Source of the DNA: Pseudogemmobacter sp044142105
Lineage (GTDB): Bacteria > Pseudomonadota > Alphaproteobacteria > Rhodobacterales > Rhodobacteraceae
Assembly (NCBI RefSeq): GCF_044142105.1
Contig: NZ_JBGTYM010000009.1
Location: forward strand, 62,001-126,000
Direction of reading: 5' to 3'
Length of the DNA: 64,000 nucleotides
The first letter of the stretch is position 1; every line of letters starts with the position of its first letter. Below, one piece after another: positions 1 to 8,920 of this stretch. The translations under genes were made by a program, and so were the position numbers. Below the pieces are notes generated by a model, which saw only the letters and a program-made list of their open reading frames with translations, had not been told where the DNA came from and did no database searches.

Positions 1-1057
1 TGAAGGGAAATTCGTCCATCAGGCCGGTCAGCCGCGCCTTCAAGAGATCGCCGGTCGAGACTGCGTTCTGCATCATCCCATGCCGCTCGATCTCTTCCAG
101 CACCGCCAGCCCCGCCGCGCAGGCCAGCGGGTTGCCCGCATAGGTGAAGCCATGCGCGAAGGGGCCCTTCTTCAGCACCGCCTCGACGATCTCGCCCCGC
201 GCGATCATCGCGCCCAGGGGCACATATCCCGCGCCGAAACCCTTGGAGATGGCGATGATGTCCGGTGCGTCGCCCCAGTTCTGGCCGGCGAACATATGGC
301 CCGTGCGCCCGCCGCCGGACAGGACTTCGTCATGGATCAGCAGGATGCCATGCCGGGTACAGACTTCGCGCACCGCCTCCATATAGCCCTTTGGCGGCAC
401 CAGCGCCCCGGTCGAGGCGCCGCCCACCGGTTCCATGATGAAGGCCAGCACAGAATCCGCGCCTTCCTCAAGGATCTGCGCCTCCAACATCTGCGCGTAA
501 TGCGCGCCCGTGGCCGGATCATCGGGGTCCAGCCCGTCCAGCCACCAGCGCGGGGCAGGGACCTTGGGCATCTGCACCATCATCGGCAGATAGGGGTCGG
601 TCAGCGCGTCATAGCCGGAAACCGACAGCGCCCCCAGCGTGCAGCCGTGATAGGATGGGTAGCGTGAAATCACCTTCCACCGGCTTGGCTGCGCGGTCGC
701 CACGGCCCATTCGCGGGCCAGCTTGATCGCCGATTCCACCGCCTCGGACCCGCCCGAGACGAAGAAGACCCGGTCCATTCCCGGCCAGGCCAGTTCCGAC
801 ACCTTGGCGGCCAGCGCCTCGGACGCCTCTGTCACGAAATGCAGCCGGTAGCCGAAGGTCGATTTCTCCATCTGCCTGCGCATCGCCTCAAGCACATGCG
901 GGTTGGAATGGCCGATATTGCAGACCATGGCGCCCGACGATCCGTCGATGAAACGGTTGCCCTCGATGTCCCACATGTAGATCCCCTCGGCGCGGTCTAG
1001 CACCGGACGGGGATGGTCGGTCTGGTAGAAAAGATGCGAGCGGCTGTTTTGCAGCAT
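1..1057 (-). CDS. class-III pyridoxal-phosphate aminotransferase (3' end cut by window)
   Basis: PLP-dependent transaminase of the class-III (omega-aminotransferase) family; the substrate cannot be told from sequence. The start is ATG at 1057, with GGAG eight bases upstream. Translation begins MLQNSRSHLFYQTDHPRPV and runs off the left edge after about 352 residues. Family landmarks: a GSEAVESAIKLAR segment for cofactor-phosphate contact, the HDEV motif with the PLP-binding Asp, and ISKGFGAGYVPLGA with the Schiff-base lysine. It is divergent from the thiamine riboswitch, with about 300 bases between them. The edge truncation is an artefact of the window, not a broken gene. Confidence 0.9.
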   Translation of the reverse strand, partial: MLQNSRSHLFYQTDHPRPVLDRAEGIYMWDIEGNRFIDGSSGAMVCNIGHSNPHVLEAMRRQMEKSTFGYRLHFVTEASEALAAKVSELAWPGMDRVFFVSGGSEAVESAIKLAREWAVATAQPSRWKVISRYPSYHGCTLGALSVSGYDALTDPYLPMMVQMPKVPAPRWWLDGLDPDDPATGAHYAQMLEAQILEEGADSVLAFIMEPVGGASTGALVPPKGYMEAVREVCTRHGILLIHDEVLSGGGRTGHMFAGQNWGDAPDIIAISKGFGAGYVPLGAMIARGEIVEAVLKKGPFAHGFTYAGNPLACAAGLAVLEEIERHGMMQNAVSTGDLLKARLTGLMDEFPF

Positions 1058-1221
1058 CGGCGGCACTCCGGTTTTTTCCGGACCATAGAAGCCCGGCGCC
1101 GGAAATTGATCAAATGGATTATTTCCTGGACTTGCCGATTGCGCAGCGACCCTGTCGGGCAGATGTGGAAAGCGATGACAGGGCCCCCTTGCGCCGGCTG
1201 GCCAACCTGCCTAGTCTCCGG

Positions 1222-1310
1222 CCTCACCTCGGGGTGCCCTGCCAAGGGCTGAGATGCAGCGATGCGAACCCGTCGAACCTGAACCGGATCATACCGGCGG
1301 AGGGAAGGTG
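1222..1310 (+). promoter_or_regulatory. TPP riboswitch (THI element)
   Basis: The conserved thi-box blocks are present in order: TCGGGGTGCC near 1229, GGCTGAGA near 1247, ACCCGTCGAACCTGAACCGG at 1268-1287, then ATACCGGCGGAGGGAAG at about 1291-1307. The element sits about 50 bases upstream of the thiB start. Known thi-box RNAs bind thiamine pyrophosphate and shut off downstream expression, in proteobacteria usually by hiding the ribosome binding site. The rest of 1058-1359 holds no gene I can recognise and presumably carries the divergent promoters. Confidence 0.95.
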
Positions 1311-1359
1311 CATCGGTTCCCCTATGCCCGACCATCCGTCGCATCATTGGAGGACCAAG

Positions 1360-2340
1360 ATGAAAGCCCCCCTGATCGCGACCGGACTTCTTGCCTTTTC
1401 GGCCCTTGCGGCCCGGGCGGAACTTCCTGTCCTGACAGTGCTGACCTATGACAGCTTCACTTCGGAATGGGGCCCTGGCCCCCAGGTGGAAAAGGCCTTT
1501 GAAGAGGCCTGCGCCTGCGACCTGCGCTTTGTCGCGGCGGGCGATGGAGCAGCCCTTCTGGCCCGCGTGCAGCTGGAAGGCGCGTCTTCCGAGGCCGATA
1601 TCGTCCTGGGTCTTGACACCAACCTGACCGCCAAGGCCGCCGCCACCGGGCTTTTCGCGCCGCATGGCCAGCCCGCCGCCACCGCCCTGCCCGTGGCCTA
1701 TGACGATCCGTTGTTCCTGCCCTATGACTGGGGCTGGTTCGCCTTTGTCTATGACAAGACCAAGATGCCCAAGCCTCCCGCGTCTTTCGAGGAGCTTGCC
1801 GCCAGCGGTGCCAAGGTGGTGATCCAGGACCCGCGTTCCTCGACCCCCGGCCTCGGTCTTCTGATGTGGGTCAAGGCGGCCTATGGCGAACGCGCGGCCG
1901 AGATCTGGAAGGGATTGGCCGACAATATCGTCACCGTGACCCCCGGCTGGTCCGAGGCCTATGGCATGTTCCTGGCCGGCGAGGCCGACATGGTCCTGTC
2001 CTACACCACCTCGCCCGCTTATCACCGCATCGCCGAACAGGACGACAGCAAAGACTGGGCGCCATTCTCGGAAGGACATTATCTGCAGGTCGAGGTCACC
2101 GGCATCCTTGCCGCGACCGACCAGCCCGAACTGGCGAAGCAGTTCCTCGCCTTCACCCAAAGCCCGGCCTTCCAGGCGGTGATTCCCGAGACCAACTGGA
2201 TGTACCCGGCCAGTGCCACCAAGCTGCCGGACGGTTTCGAGGATAGGCGGCCCGAAAAATCCCTTCTCTTGACCGCTGATGAGGCCGAGGCCGCCCGCGG
2301 CCCGGCGCTGGAAGAATGGCAATCGGCGCTCGCGCGCTAG
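1360..2340 (+). CDS. thiB: thiamine ABC transporter substrate-binding protein
   Basis: Periplasmic thiamine/TPP-binding protein that feeds the ThiPQ importer. ATG at 1360 was chosen because TTGGAGG lies at 1348-1354 and translation gives a clean signal peptide (MKAPLIATGLLAFSALAARA) followed by the mature ELPVLTVLTYDSF. The 326-residue length is normal for ThiB. Typical stretches include SEADIVLGLDTNL near residue 85 and PYDWGWFAFVYDKTK, where aromatic residues line the thiamine pocket in known ThiB proteins. It is the first gene of a three-gene operon under the TPP riboswitch and overlaps thiP by 25 nt. Confidence 0.95.
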   Translation: MKAPLIATGLLAFSALAARAELPVLTVLTYDSFTSEWGPGPQVEKAFEEACACDLRFVAAGDGAALLARVQLEGASSEADIVLGLDTNLTAKAAATGLFAPHGQPAATALPVAYDDPLFLPYDWGWFAFVYDKTKMPKPPASFEELAASGAKVVIQDPRSSTPGLGLLMWVKAAYGERAAEIWKGLADNIVTVTPGWSEAYGMFLAGEADMVLSYTTSPAYHRIAEQDDSKDWAPFSEGHYLQVEVTGILAATDQPELAKQFLAFTQSPAFQAVIPETNWMYPASATKLPDGFEDRRPEKSLLLTADEAEAARGPALEEWQSALAR

Positions 2341-3833
2341 CCGCGCTGATCCTCCTCTTGGTTGCGGCGCCCCTGGGCGCCGTAGCCTGGCGGGCCGAGG
2401 GACTTTCCCTCTCCGCCGCCGATCTGGCGGCGCTGCGCTTCACGCTCATGCAGGCGGCGCTTTCGGCGCTGATCTCCTGCGCGCTGGCGGTGCCTTTGGC
2501 CCGAGCGTTGGCGCGGAGGCGCTTTGCCGGCCGGGGGGCGCTGATCACTCTTCTCGGCGCGCCTTTCCTTTTGCCGGTGATCGTGGCGATCATGGGTCTT
2601 CTGACCATCTTCGGCCGCGCCGGTCTGGTGAACATGGCTCTGCGGCCGTTGGGACTGCCCGAGGTGTCGATCTATGGCTTGCAAGGCGTCCTGCTGGCCC
2701 ATGTCTTCCTGAATCTGCCGCTGGCGACGCGTATGGTGCTGCAAGGATGGCAAGCCATTCCGGCCGAGCGGCTGCGCCTGGGCGAAAGCCTGGGCTTCGC
2801 GCCCGCCGACCTTGCCCGCCATCTGGAACGTCCGATGCTGCGAGAGGTTCTGCCCGGCGCACTGGCGACCGTTTTCGCCATCTGCCTGACGTCTTTCGCT
2901 GTCGCGCTGACGCTGGGTGGCGGGCCGCGCGCCACCACGCTGGAACTGGCGATCTATCAGGCGATCCGCTTTGATTTCGACCTGTCGCACGCCGCCGGGC
3001 TGGCACTGACCCAGACGGCTTTCGGCGGAATTGCCGCCCTTTTCGCCTGGCGGCTGACCTCGCCCGCAGGCTTTGGCGCGGGGTTGGACCGGCCCTGGCC
3101 CATCGTCGCGCCCGGCGGCTGGCGCTGGGGGCTGGATAGCGCGCTGATCGCCCTTGCGGCGGCTTTCCTTCTTTTGCCGATGACGGCCATCGCCCTTACC
3201 GGCCTGCCTGGCTTTGCCGATCTGCCTGTTTCGGTCTGGGCCGCAACGGGGCGCTCGCTTTCGGTGGCGCTACTGTCGACCGCCGTGACCCTTGCACTCG
3301 CCCTGGCGCTCGTGCTGACCCGCTGCCCGCCGCCGTGGCTGGGCCTTGCCGCCGTGCTGCCGCTGGCCACATCCAGCCTCGCGCTCGGCACGGGTCTTTT
3401 CCTTTTGCTGCATCCGCTCGTCGCGCCGGGCCGCCTGGCGCTGCCCGTCACCGTTCTGGTCAACGCGCTGATGACCCTGCCTTTCGCGTACCGCCTGCTT
3501 CTGCCCGAGGCACGGGCGCTGAATGCCGACTATGGCCGTCTGGCCGACAGTCTGGGCCTGTCCGGCCTGTCACGCCTGCGCCTGCTGATCCTGCCACGCC
3601 TTGCCCGTCCGCTGGGCTTCTCGGCCGGTCTGTCGGCGGCGCTGTCGATGGGCGATCTGGGCGTGATCGCGCTTTTCGCGGGGGAACGCGAGGCGACGTT
3701 GCCATTGTTGATCCAGCGCCTGACGGCAGCCTACCGGATCGAAACCGCCGCCAGTGCCTCGCTTCTTCTGGTGGTGATCAGCTTTGCCCTGTTCTGGGCC
3801 TTTGACGCAGGGGGCCGTCGTGCTGCAGCTTGA
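2316..3833 (+). CDS. thiP: thiamine ABC transporter permease
   Basis: Inner-membrane permease of the thiamine importer, 505 residues, a fused permease with two BPD-type transport domains and about twelve hydrophobic segments. Each half carries an EAA-like loop for contact with the ATPase: one around RLRLGESLGFAPADLARH near residue 155, the other around YGRLADSLGLSGLSRLR near residue 405. ATG at 2316 lies inside the 3' end of thiB (25-nt overlap) and the gene overlaps thiQ by 14 nt, so translational coupling is likely. Confidence 0.93.
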   Translation: MAIGARALAALILLLVAAPLGAVAWRAEGLSLSAADLAALRFTLMQAALSALISCALAVPLARALARRRFAGRGALITLLGAPFLLPVIVAIMGLLTIFGRAGLVNMALRPLGLPEVSIYGLQGVLLAHVFLNLPLATRMVLQGWQAIPAERLRLGESLGFAPADLARHLERPMLREVLPGALATVFAICLTSFAVALTLGGGPRATTLELAIYQAIRFDFDLSHAAGLALTQTAFGGIAALFAWRLTSPAGFGAGLDRPWPIVAPGGWRWGLDSALIALAAAFLLLPMTAIALTGLPGFADLPVSVWAATGRSLSVALLSTAVTLALALALVLTRCPPPWLGLAAVLPLATSSLALGTGLFLLLHPLVAPGRLALPVTVLVNALMTLPFAYRLLLPEARALNADYGRLADSLGLSGLSRLRLLILPRLARPLGFSAGLSAALSMGDLGVIALFAGEREATLPLLIQRLTAAYRIETAASASLLLVVISFALFWAFDAGGRRAAA

Positions 3834-4533
3834 CCGAGTGGTGCTGGAACAGGACGGCTTCCGTCTGACTGCCGACTGGACCCTTCCACTAGGCGCCCGG
3901 GCGGCGGTGATCGGGCCATCTGGCGCGGGGAAATCGACGCTCCTTTCAGCCATCGCGGGCTTTCTCGCCCCCGCTTCGGGTCGCATTCTCTGGCATGGAC
4001 AGGATATCGGCCTTTTGCCCCCAGGGCGCCGCCCGATCTCGGTCCTGTTCCAGGACCAGAACCTGTTTCCCCACCTGACCGTCGCGCAGAATATAGGCCT
4101 TGGCCTGCGCCCCGATCTGCGCCTGTCGCCAGACGACCGCGCGCGGGTCGAGGCCGCGCTTGCCCGCACCGGCCTTGCCGGGCTTGGCGATCGCAAGCCC
4201 GCGCAACTGTCGGGCGGCCAGGCCAGCCGCGCCGCGCTGGCGCGCGTTCTTCTGCGTGCCCGGCCGCTGCTGCTGCTGGATGAGCCCTTCGCCGCGCTTG
4301 GCCCGGCGCTCAAGGTCGAGATGCTCGATCTGGTCGCCACGGTCGCCGGAGAAACCGGCGCGACCGTCCTGATGGTGACGCACGACCCCGACGACGCCCT
4401 GCGCCTGACCGACCAGACCGTGCTGGTGGCTGATGGCCGGGCCGATCCGCCCGTGCCGACGCAGGCGCTGTTCGCCGCCCCGCCCCCAGCTCTGCGTGCC
4501 TATCTGGGAGAAACGAAAAACCCCGCCCGGTAA
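3820..4533 (+). CDS. thiQ: thiamine ABC transporter ATP-binding protein
   Basis: Cytoplasmic ATPase that powers ThiBP. I place the start at GTG 3820 (VLQLDRVVLEQDGF), which gives 237 residues and a 14-nt overlap with thiP; an in-frame ATG at 3784 would add 12 residues without family resemblance. Visible motifs: Walker A GPSGAGKST, Q-loop FQDQNLFPHLTV, signature LSGGQ, Walker B LLLLDEPF and switch histidine VTHDPDD. The stop codon lies in the loop of an intrinsic terminator used by the opposite strand. Confidence 0.95.
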   Translation: MLQLDRVVLEQDGFRLTADWTLPLGARAAVIGPSGAGKSTLLSAIAGFLAPASGRILWHGQDIGLLPPGRRPISVLFQDQNLFPHLTVAQNIGLGLRPDLRLSPDDRARVEAALARTGLAGLGDRKPAQLSGGQASRAALARVLLRARPLLLLDEPFAALGPALKVEMLDLVATVAGETGATVLMVTHDPDDALRLTDQTVLVADGRADPPVPTQALFAAPPPALRAYLGETKNPAR

Positions 4534-4544
4534 GGGGCGGGGTT
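4515..4544 (-). terminator. intrinsic terminator of petABC overlapping the thiQ stop
   Basis: Perfect 10-bp inverted repeat, AACCCCGCCC at 4519-4528 and GGGCGGGGTT at 4535-4544, with a 6-nt loop. On the minus strand the stem is followed by a T run (4520 down to 4516), so it should stop petABC transcription. The plus-strand side lacks a good T run. The thiQ TAA (4531-4533) lies in the loop. Confidence 0.9.
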
Positions 4545-4567
4545 GTCGATTTCAGCGAAGGCCGGGA

Positions 4568-5419
4568 TCAGGCTTCGAAGGCTTTGCCCTTCACGCCCGA
4601 CCACAGCTTCTTGTTGGTCAGATAGAGCAGCGCCGAGAGCACGATCAGGAAGGTCACGGCAACGAAGCCGGCCTGCTTGCGCGCCATCATCTTCGGCTCA
4701 GCCGCCCACATCAGGAAGGACGCGACGTCCTCGGAAATGTGGTGCTTGCTGTTGTCATGGCCGTCCTGATACTCGACCGAGCCGTCGTCGATCGGCGGCG
4801 GCATGGCGATCCAGCTTCCCGGCACGGTCGACAGGCCATGCTCGTCCTTGCAGCTGGCCGGCACGCCGCCCGCGGCGAAGGCGGTGTTGTAATAGTAGCC
4901 GTCAATGCCATCGGGCGCGCAATCCGGGTTCGGCGCATAGCCGTTCAGGATCGAGACGATGTATTCCGGCCCGCCGATGCCCTTCATCAACTGGTTGATG
5001 CCGGTGCCATAGGGCCCGTGGAAGGCGGCGCGCGCCTTGGCCATCAGCGACAGGTCCGGTCCCATCCCCTCGCCCGAACGGGCGGGGAACTTGTCGGTCC
5101 ATTCGCGCGGACGCTCGGTGCCGTCGGGGTTGACCACCGGGTCAAGCGAGGCCGCGTAGGCGCGGACCTGGTCGCCCGGAAGCTCGGGCCCGCCCTCATC
5201 CGCGAGGGTACGGATCGGGACGAATTTCAGCCCGTGACAGGCCGAGCAGACCTCGGTAAAGACCTGGAGGCCGCGCTGCAGCTGGTGCTGGTCGAACTTG
5301 CCGAACGGGCCTTCATGGGCGAAGGCCACGTCCTCGATATGGGCGGCCGCGCCTTCGGCATGGGCCGCGCCAGCCAAGGCCAGCACCGAAGCCGCGGTGA
5401 GTGCGATCTTCTTGAACAT
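4568..5419 (-). CDS. petC: cytochrome c1 of the bc1 complex
   Basis: Heme-c subunit of ubiquinol:cytochrome c oxidoreductase; takes electrons from the Rieske centre and passes them to cytochrome c. ATG at 5419 follows a GAGGAAC ribosome site; the reading frame stays open upstream inside petB, but that part is not homologous. The 283-residue product has a signal peptide (MFKKIALTAASVLALAGAAHA), the covalent heme motif CSACH near residue 57 and a C-terminal anchor (KQAGFVAVTFLIVLSALLYL). It is the last gene of petABC; petB ends 14 nt upstream. Confidence 0.96.
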   Translation of the reverse strand: MFKKIALTAASVLALAGAAHAEGAAAHIEDVAFAHEGPFGKFDQHQLQRGLQVFTEVCSACHGLKFVPIRTLADEGGPELPGDQVRAYAASLDPVVNPDGTERPREWTDKFPARSGEGMGPDLSLMAKARAAFHGPYGTGINQLMKGIGGPEYIVSILNGYAPNPDCAPDGIDGYYYNTAFAAGGVPASCKDEHGLSTVPGSWIAMPPPIDDGSVEYQDGHDNSKHHISEDVASFLMWAAEPKMMARKQAGFVAVTFLIVLSALLYLTNKKLWSGVKGKAFEA

Positions 5420-5433
5420 CTCTTGTTCCTCTC

Positions 5434-6747
5434 TCACTCGGCCGCGTTCGGGTAGTGGGACTTGAAGTCTTCTTCGATGGTCGCCGGTTGCGGCAGCGGT
5501 TTCTCGATCACGCCCAGAAGCGGCAGGATCACCAGGAAATAGGCGAACCAATAGGCCGAGGCGATCAGCGAGATCGTGGCATAGGGCTCTTCCGCCGGCA
5601 TCGCGCCACACCACATCAGCACGACGAAGTCGATCACCAAGAGGGCGAACCACCATTTGAACATCGGGCGATACTTGCCCGAACGCACCGACGAGGTGTC
5701 CAGCCAGGGCACCAGCGCCATGCAGAGGATGGCGCCGAACATCGCGACCACGCCGAAGAACTTGGCGTCGATGATGCCGAACGAGATCCAGCTGGCAAAT
5801 TGCACCACCCAGACATCGGCGGTGAAGGCGCGCAGGATGGCGTAGAAGGGCAGGAAGTACCATTCCGGCACGATATGCGCGGGCGTTGCCAGCGGGTTCG
5901 CCTCGATATAGTTGTCGGGGTGGCCCAGGTAGTTGGGCATGAAGCCCACGATCGCGAAGAACACGGCCACGATCACGGCAAGGGCGAACAGATCCTTGAT
6001 GACGTAATAGGGCCAGAAGGGAACGGTATCCTTCTTCACCTCTTCCTTGCTGCCACGGCGCACTTCAACACCCGTGGGGTTGTTGTTGCCGGTGGTGTGG
6101 AAGGCCCAGATGTGAACGGCGACCAGCGCGGCGATCACGAAGGGCAGCAGGTAATGCAGCGAGAAGAAGCGGTTCAGCGTGGCGTTGTCGACCGCCGGTC
6201 CGCCCAGAAGCCAGGTCTGGATATCCGGGCCGATGCCCGGAATGGCGCCGAACAGGCCGGTGATCACAGTCGCGCCCCAGAAGGACATCTGACCCCAAGG
6301 CAGAACATAGCCCATGAAGCCCGTGCCCATCATCATGAGGTAGATGAGCATGCCGACGATCCAGGTCACTTCGCGCGGCGCCTTGTAGCTGCCGTAATAG
6401 AGGCCGCGGAAGATGTGCATATAGACGGCAAAGAAGAACAGCGAGGCGCCGTTGGCATGCAGGTAACGCAGCATCGCGCCGCCATTCACGTCGCGCATGA
6501 TATGCTCGACCGAGGCGAAGGCCAGGTCCACATGCGGCGTGTAATGCATCACAAGGACGACGCCGGTGGCGATTTGCAGCACCAGGCAGAAGGCCAGGAC
6601 GATGCCCCAGATCCACATCCAGTTCAGGTTCTTGGGCGTGGGGATCATCAGCGTGTCATAGACAAGGCTCACCACCGGCAGGCGGCTGTGAAGCCATTTC
6701 TCGAAGCCCGACTTGGGCTCATAATGGTCGTGCGGAATTCCGGCCAT
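5434..6747 (-). CDS. petB: cytochrome b of the bc1 complex
   Basis: Membrane di-heme subunit carrying the quinol oxidation (Qo) and quinone reduction (Qi) sites. 437 residues, about eight transmembrane helices. Conserved elements include GYVLPWGQMSFWGATVI (Qo region), the heme-ligating histidines in helices B and D, and the Qo-loop PEWY motif in VPEWYFLPFYAILRAF. ATG at 6747 gives MAGIPHDHYEPKSGF. It lies 13 nt after petA, in the usual petABC order. Confidence 0.97.
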   Translation of the reverse strand: MAGIPHDHYEPKSGFEKWLHSRLPVVSLVYDTLMIPTPKNLNWMWIWGIVLAFCLVLQIATGVVLVMHYTPHVDLAFASVEHIMRDVNGGAMLRYLHANGASLFFFAVYMHIFRGLYYGSYKAPREVTWIVGMLIYLMMMGTGFMGYVLPWGQMSFWGATVITGLFGAIPGIGPDIQTWLLGGPAVDNATLNRFFSLHYLLPFVIAALVAVHIWAFHTTGNNNPTGVEVRRGSKEEVKKDTVPFWPYYVIKDLFALAVIVAVFFAIVGFMPNYLGHPDNYIEANPLATPAHIVPEWYFLPFYAILRAFTADVWVVQFASWISFGIIDAKFFGVVAMFGAILCMALVPWLDTSSVRSGKYRPMFKWWFALLVIDFVVLMWCGAMPAEEPYATISLIASAYWFAYFLVILPLLGVIEKPLPQPATIEEDFKSHYPNAAE

Positions 6748-6760
6748 GTTGTTTCTTCCC

Positions 6761-7327
6761 TCAGCCCAGCAGGATCGTGGTCTTGGATTCGTCGGTGAAT
6801 TGCGTCAGCGGCACTTCGAGGTTGCGCGGCGCAGGCCCTTTGCGGATGCGGCCGGCAGTGTCGTAATGCGAGCCGTGGCAGGGGCAGAACCAGCCGCCGA
6901 AATCACCCGAGCCATTGCCGATCGGCACGCAGCCCAGATGGGTGCAGACGCCGATCATCACCAACCATTCGCCTTCGGCGTCCATGGTGCGGTTCTCGTC
7001 CTTGGCGTCGGCGTCGGGCTTGTTCTCGTTCTCGGCATGCTGGTCGATCAGGTCGGTCACCGCAACGGCACGCGCGGCCTCGATCTCGTCGGGGCTGCGG
7101 CGGCGGATGAAGACCGGCTTGCCGCGCCATTTCACCGTAAGCTGCGTGCCGACTTGAACGCCCGACACATCGACATAGATCGAGGCCAGGGCGCGCGTAT
7201 CGGCCGAGGGGTTCATTTGGTTGACCAGCGGCCAGACAGCGGCGCCCGTGGCAACCGCGCCGGCCCCGGCCGTGGCGTAATACAGGAAATCGCGGCGGGT
7301 GCCTGCGGGGTTTTCAGCGTGGGACAC
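6761..7327 (-). CDS. petA: Rieske iron-sulfur subunit of the bc1 complex
   Basis: High-potential 2Fe-2S subunit. GTG at 7327 is the best start: GAGAGGAA lies just upstream and the product begins VSHAENPAGTRRDFLYYATA, a Tat-type twin-arginine N-terminus followed by the single membrane anchor. Length is 188 residues. Cluster-binding boxes CTHLGC and CPCHGS are both present near residues 130-155. It is the first gene of petABC; its promoter should lie in the 533 bases upstream. Confidence 0.96.
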   Translation of the reverse strand: MSHAENPAGTRRDFLYYATAGAGAVATGAAVWPLVNQMNPSADTRALASIYVDVSGVQVGTQLTVKWRGKPVFIRRRSPDEIEAARAVAVTDLIDQHAENENKPDADAKDENRTMDAEGEWLVMIGVCTHLGCVPIGNGSGDFGGWFCPCHGSHYDTAGRIRKGPAPRNLEVPLTQFTDESKTTILLG

Positions 7328-7860
7328 GAGTTCCTCTCCCTGGCCTGGCCACCGGCACGGCGGCCAAATTGACTTGGGGGCACTGGCGGTTTCCCGCCGG
7401 CCCAGCACGAGGCGCTTTTAGACAAGCCCCGCGCGCCAGTCCAGCGGACAAACGCGCGCAGGGCAAGGCTCTTACGCGACTGAAGCAGCTTGGCCACCGA
7501 AGCGCACCTTGGAAAGGCCCGACGGAGGTTTCGTGACCTCTGCCAGGGCACTTGGGCGCCGGGAAGTCTTTCAGCCTGCCTGGGCGGTGGATCACGCCAA
7601 GGGTCCTGTGCCATTGGTGCTGGCCGCGTCCTTGGCCCTGCCAATCCTTCGGGGTGCCCTGACGACAACAGCTTCAAGCGGCGCCAGCCTGCCCGGACCG
7701 GGGCAGAACGGCGGCCCGAGGGTGCGGTGTGGCGTTCGCGCGGCAGGGGCGGCAATCGGAGCACCCGCCTGACAGCATGGCGATTCTCGTCTCTGCCATC
7801 CTGGCGGCGCTGCAGCGACGGCTCGTCCGAAAGGGAAAGCCTGCGCGTTTTCTCGCAGAC
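7328..7860. other. 533-base region without a recognised gene
   Basis: Lies between petA and a GST gene, both on the minus strand. Open frames exist on both strands, but they are arginine/proline-rich, lack good ribosome sites and resemble nothing I know. It presumably carries the petABC promoter. I could not pick out a convincing -35/-10 pair or terminator. Confidence 0.5.
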
Positions 7861-8466
7861 CTATGCGACCGGCGCAGTGGCCTGCATCGCGGTCCGGGCC
7901 GCGAAGCCCTGTTCCCAGGCCGTCAGCTTAGGATGCCCTGCCCGCCAGCCCCGCGCCTCATGCCGGAAATCCAGATAGCCAAGCGCGCAGCCGACCGCGA
8001 TCTGGCCCATGTCCAGCGGACCGGCCAGATGGTCAATCCAGCGGCTTTCCAGCGCGTCAAGCGCGCGGGCGACCTTGGCCCATTGCCCCTCGACCCAAGC
8101 TTGGTGGCGGCGATCCTCCGGGCGGACGCGCGTCTCATAGACCATGAGAACTGCGGCCTCCATGATCCCGTCTGCGGTCGCCTCGACCACCAGCGTATCC
8201 CACAGGCGCGGCGCGGCGGGGTAAAGCCCGGCCCCGGCCAGCGAATCGAGATAGCGGCAGATCACCCGGCTGTCATATAGCGCCGGCCCGTCATCGGGCA
8301 GCAGGCAGGGGATCTTGCCCAGCGGGTTCTGGTCCACGGGCATCGTGCCGGGATCGACCGGCGTGCCGCCAACGGGCAGGAAGTCGATGCCGGTCAGCCC
8401 GACCTCATGGATCAGGGTCGTCACCTTGCGCACGAAGGGCGAGGTGGCCGAAGAAAACAGCTTCAT
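7861..8466 (-). CDS. glutathione S-transferase family protein
   Basis: Soluble 201-residue protein with the thioredoxin-fold N-terminal domain of GSTs (MKLFSSATSPFVRKVTTLIH, then NPLGKIPCLLPDDGPALYDS, with the cis-Pro IPCL and the acidic-Ser glutathione contact DS) and an all-helical C-terminal domain. The catalytic residue is probably one of the Ser residues near the N-terminus rather than a Tyr. Substrate is unknown. Its ATG overlaps the stop of the small gene upstream (ATGA, 8463-8466), so the two are likely co-transcribed. Confidence 0.9.
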   Translation of the reverse strand: MKLFSSATSPFVRKVTTLIHEVGLTGIDFLPVGGTPVDPGTMPVDQNPLGKIPCLLPDDGPALYDSRVICRYLDSLAGAGLYPAAPRLWDTLVVEATADGIMEAAVLMVYETRVRPEDRRHQAWVEGQWAKVARALDALESRWIDHLAGPLDMGQIAVGCALGYLDFRHEARGWRAGHPKLTAWEQGFAARTAMQATAPVA

Positions 8467-8768
8467 TCCGTAACGTCCTTCAGGCGAAAGCGCGCCAGAA
8501 GGCCCGCGTCGAGTTCATAGGCCTTACCGCGAAAGCGGATCACCCGGCGCAGGCGGGCGCCCGCATTGGTCTGGCGGGTCTCGGCGCGGTCGGCCGGGCG
8601 ATGAAGCGACAGGCCCTCGCCCAGATCGTCCAGCGCATCCTCGGCGCGCTGGTCGGTGCGGCCCGGATGGCTGCGCCGCGCGACCCATATCTTGGCAGCA
8701 AGGCCCACGGCGGCAACGGCGCCCAGACGCAGGGCGATGGGAACAAGCGGCGCAAGGGGCAGGGGCAT
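8463..8768 (-). CDS. hypothetical small membrane-anchored protein
   Basis: Not a family I recognise. 101 residues: an N-terminal hydrophobic stretch (MPLPLAPLVPIALRLGAVAA, then VGLAA) that could be one membrane segment, then a basic/acidic cytoplasmic part ending in a small domain (RVIRFRGKAYELDAGLLARF). Translationally coupled to the GST gene by a 4-nt overlap. No GST-linked function can be inferred. Confidence 0.7.
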   Translation of the reverse strand: MPLPLAPLVPIALRLGAVAAVGLAAKIWVARRSHPGRTDQRAEDALDDLGEGLSLHRPADRAETRQTNAGARLRRVIRFRGKAYELDAGLLARFRLKDVTE

Positions 8769-8920
8769 GGCGACCTCCGAAGGGACAAAGCCGGAGAGGA
8801 TGCTAGGACGCGCATTGGCGGCTGTAAATCGCCTGCCGCGCCCGGCATGGATGTCTCACGCAGGGACAGGGGGCGAAGAGACGTGAAATCAAAGGCTTGT
8901 CGTTTTTTGTTCACCTTTCC

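Noticed and set aside
4568..5863. Cytochrome c1 starting 148 codons earlier, inside petB
   Set aside because: The upstream part is out of frame with petB and lacks homology; ATG 5419 gives a normal signal peptide and ribosome site.
7490..7978. Plus-strand open frames in the petA-GST gap
   Set aside because: Arg/Pro/Gly-rich, no ribosome site, and they run into the GST gene on the other strand.
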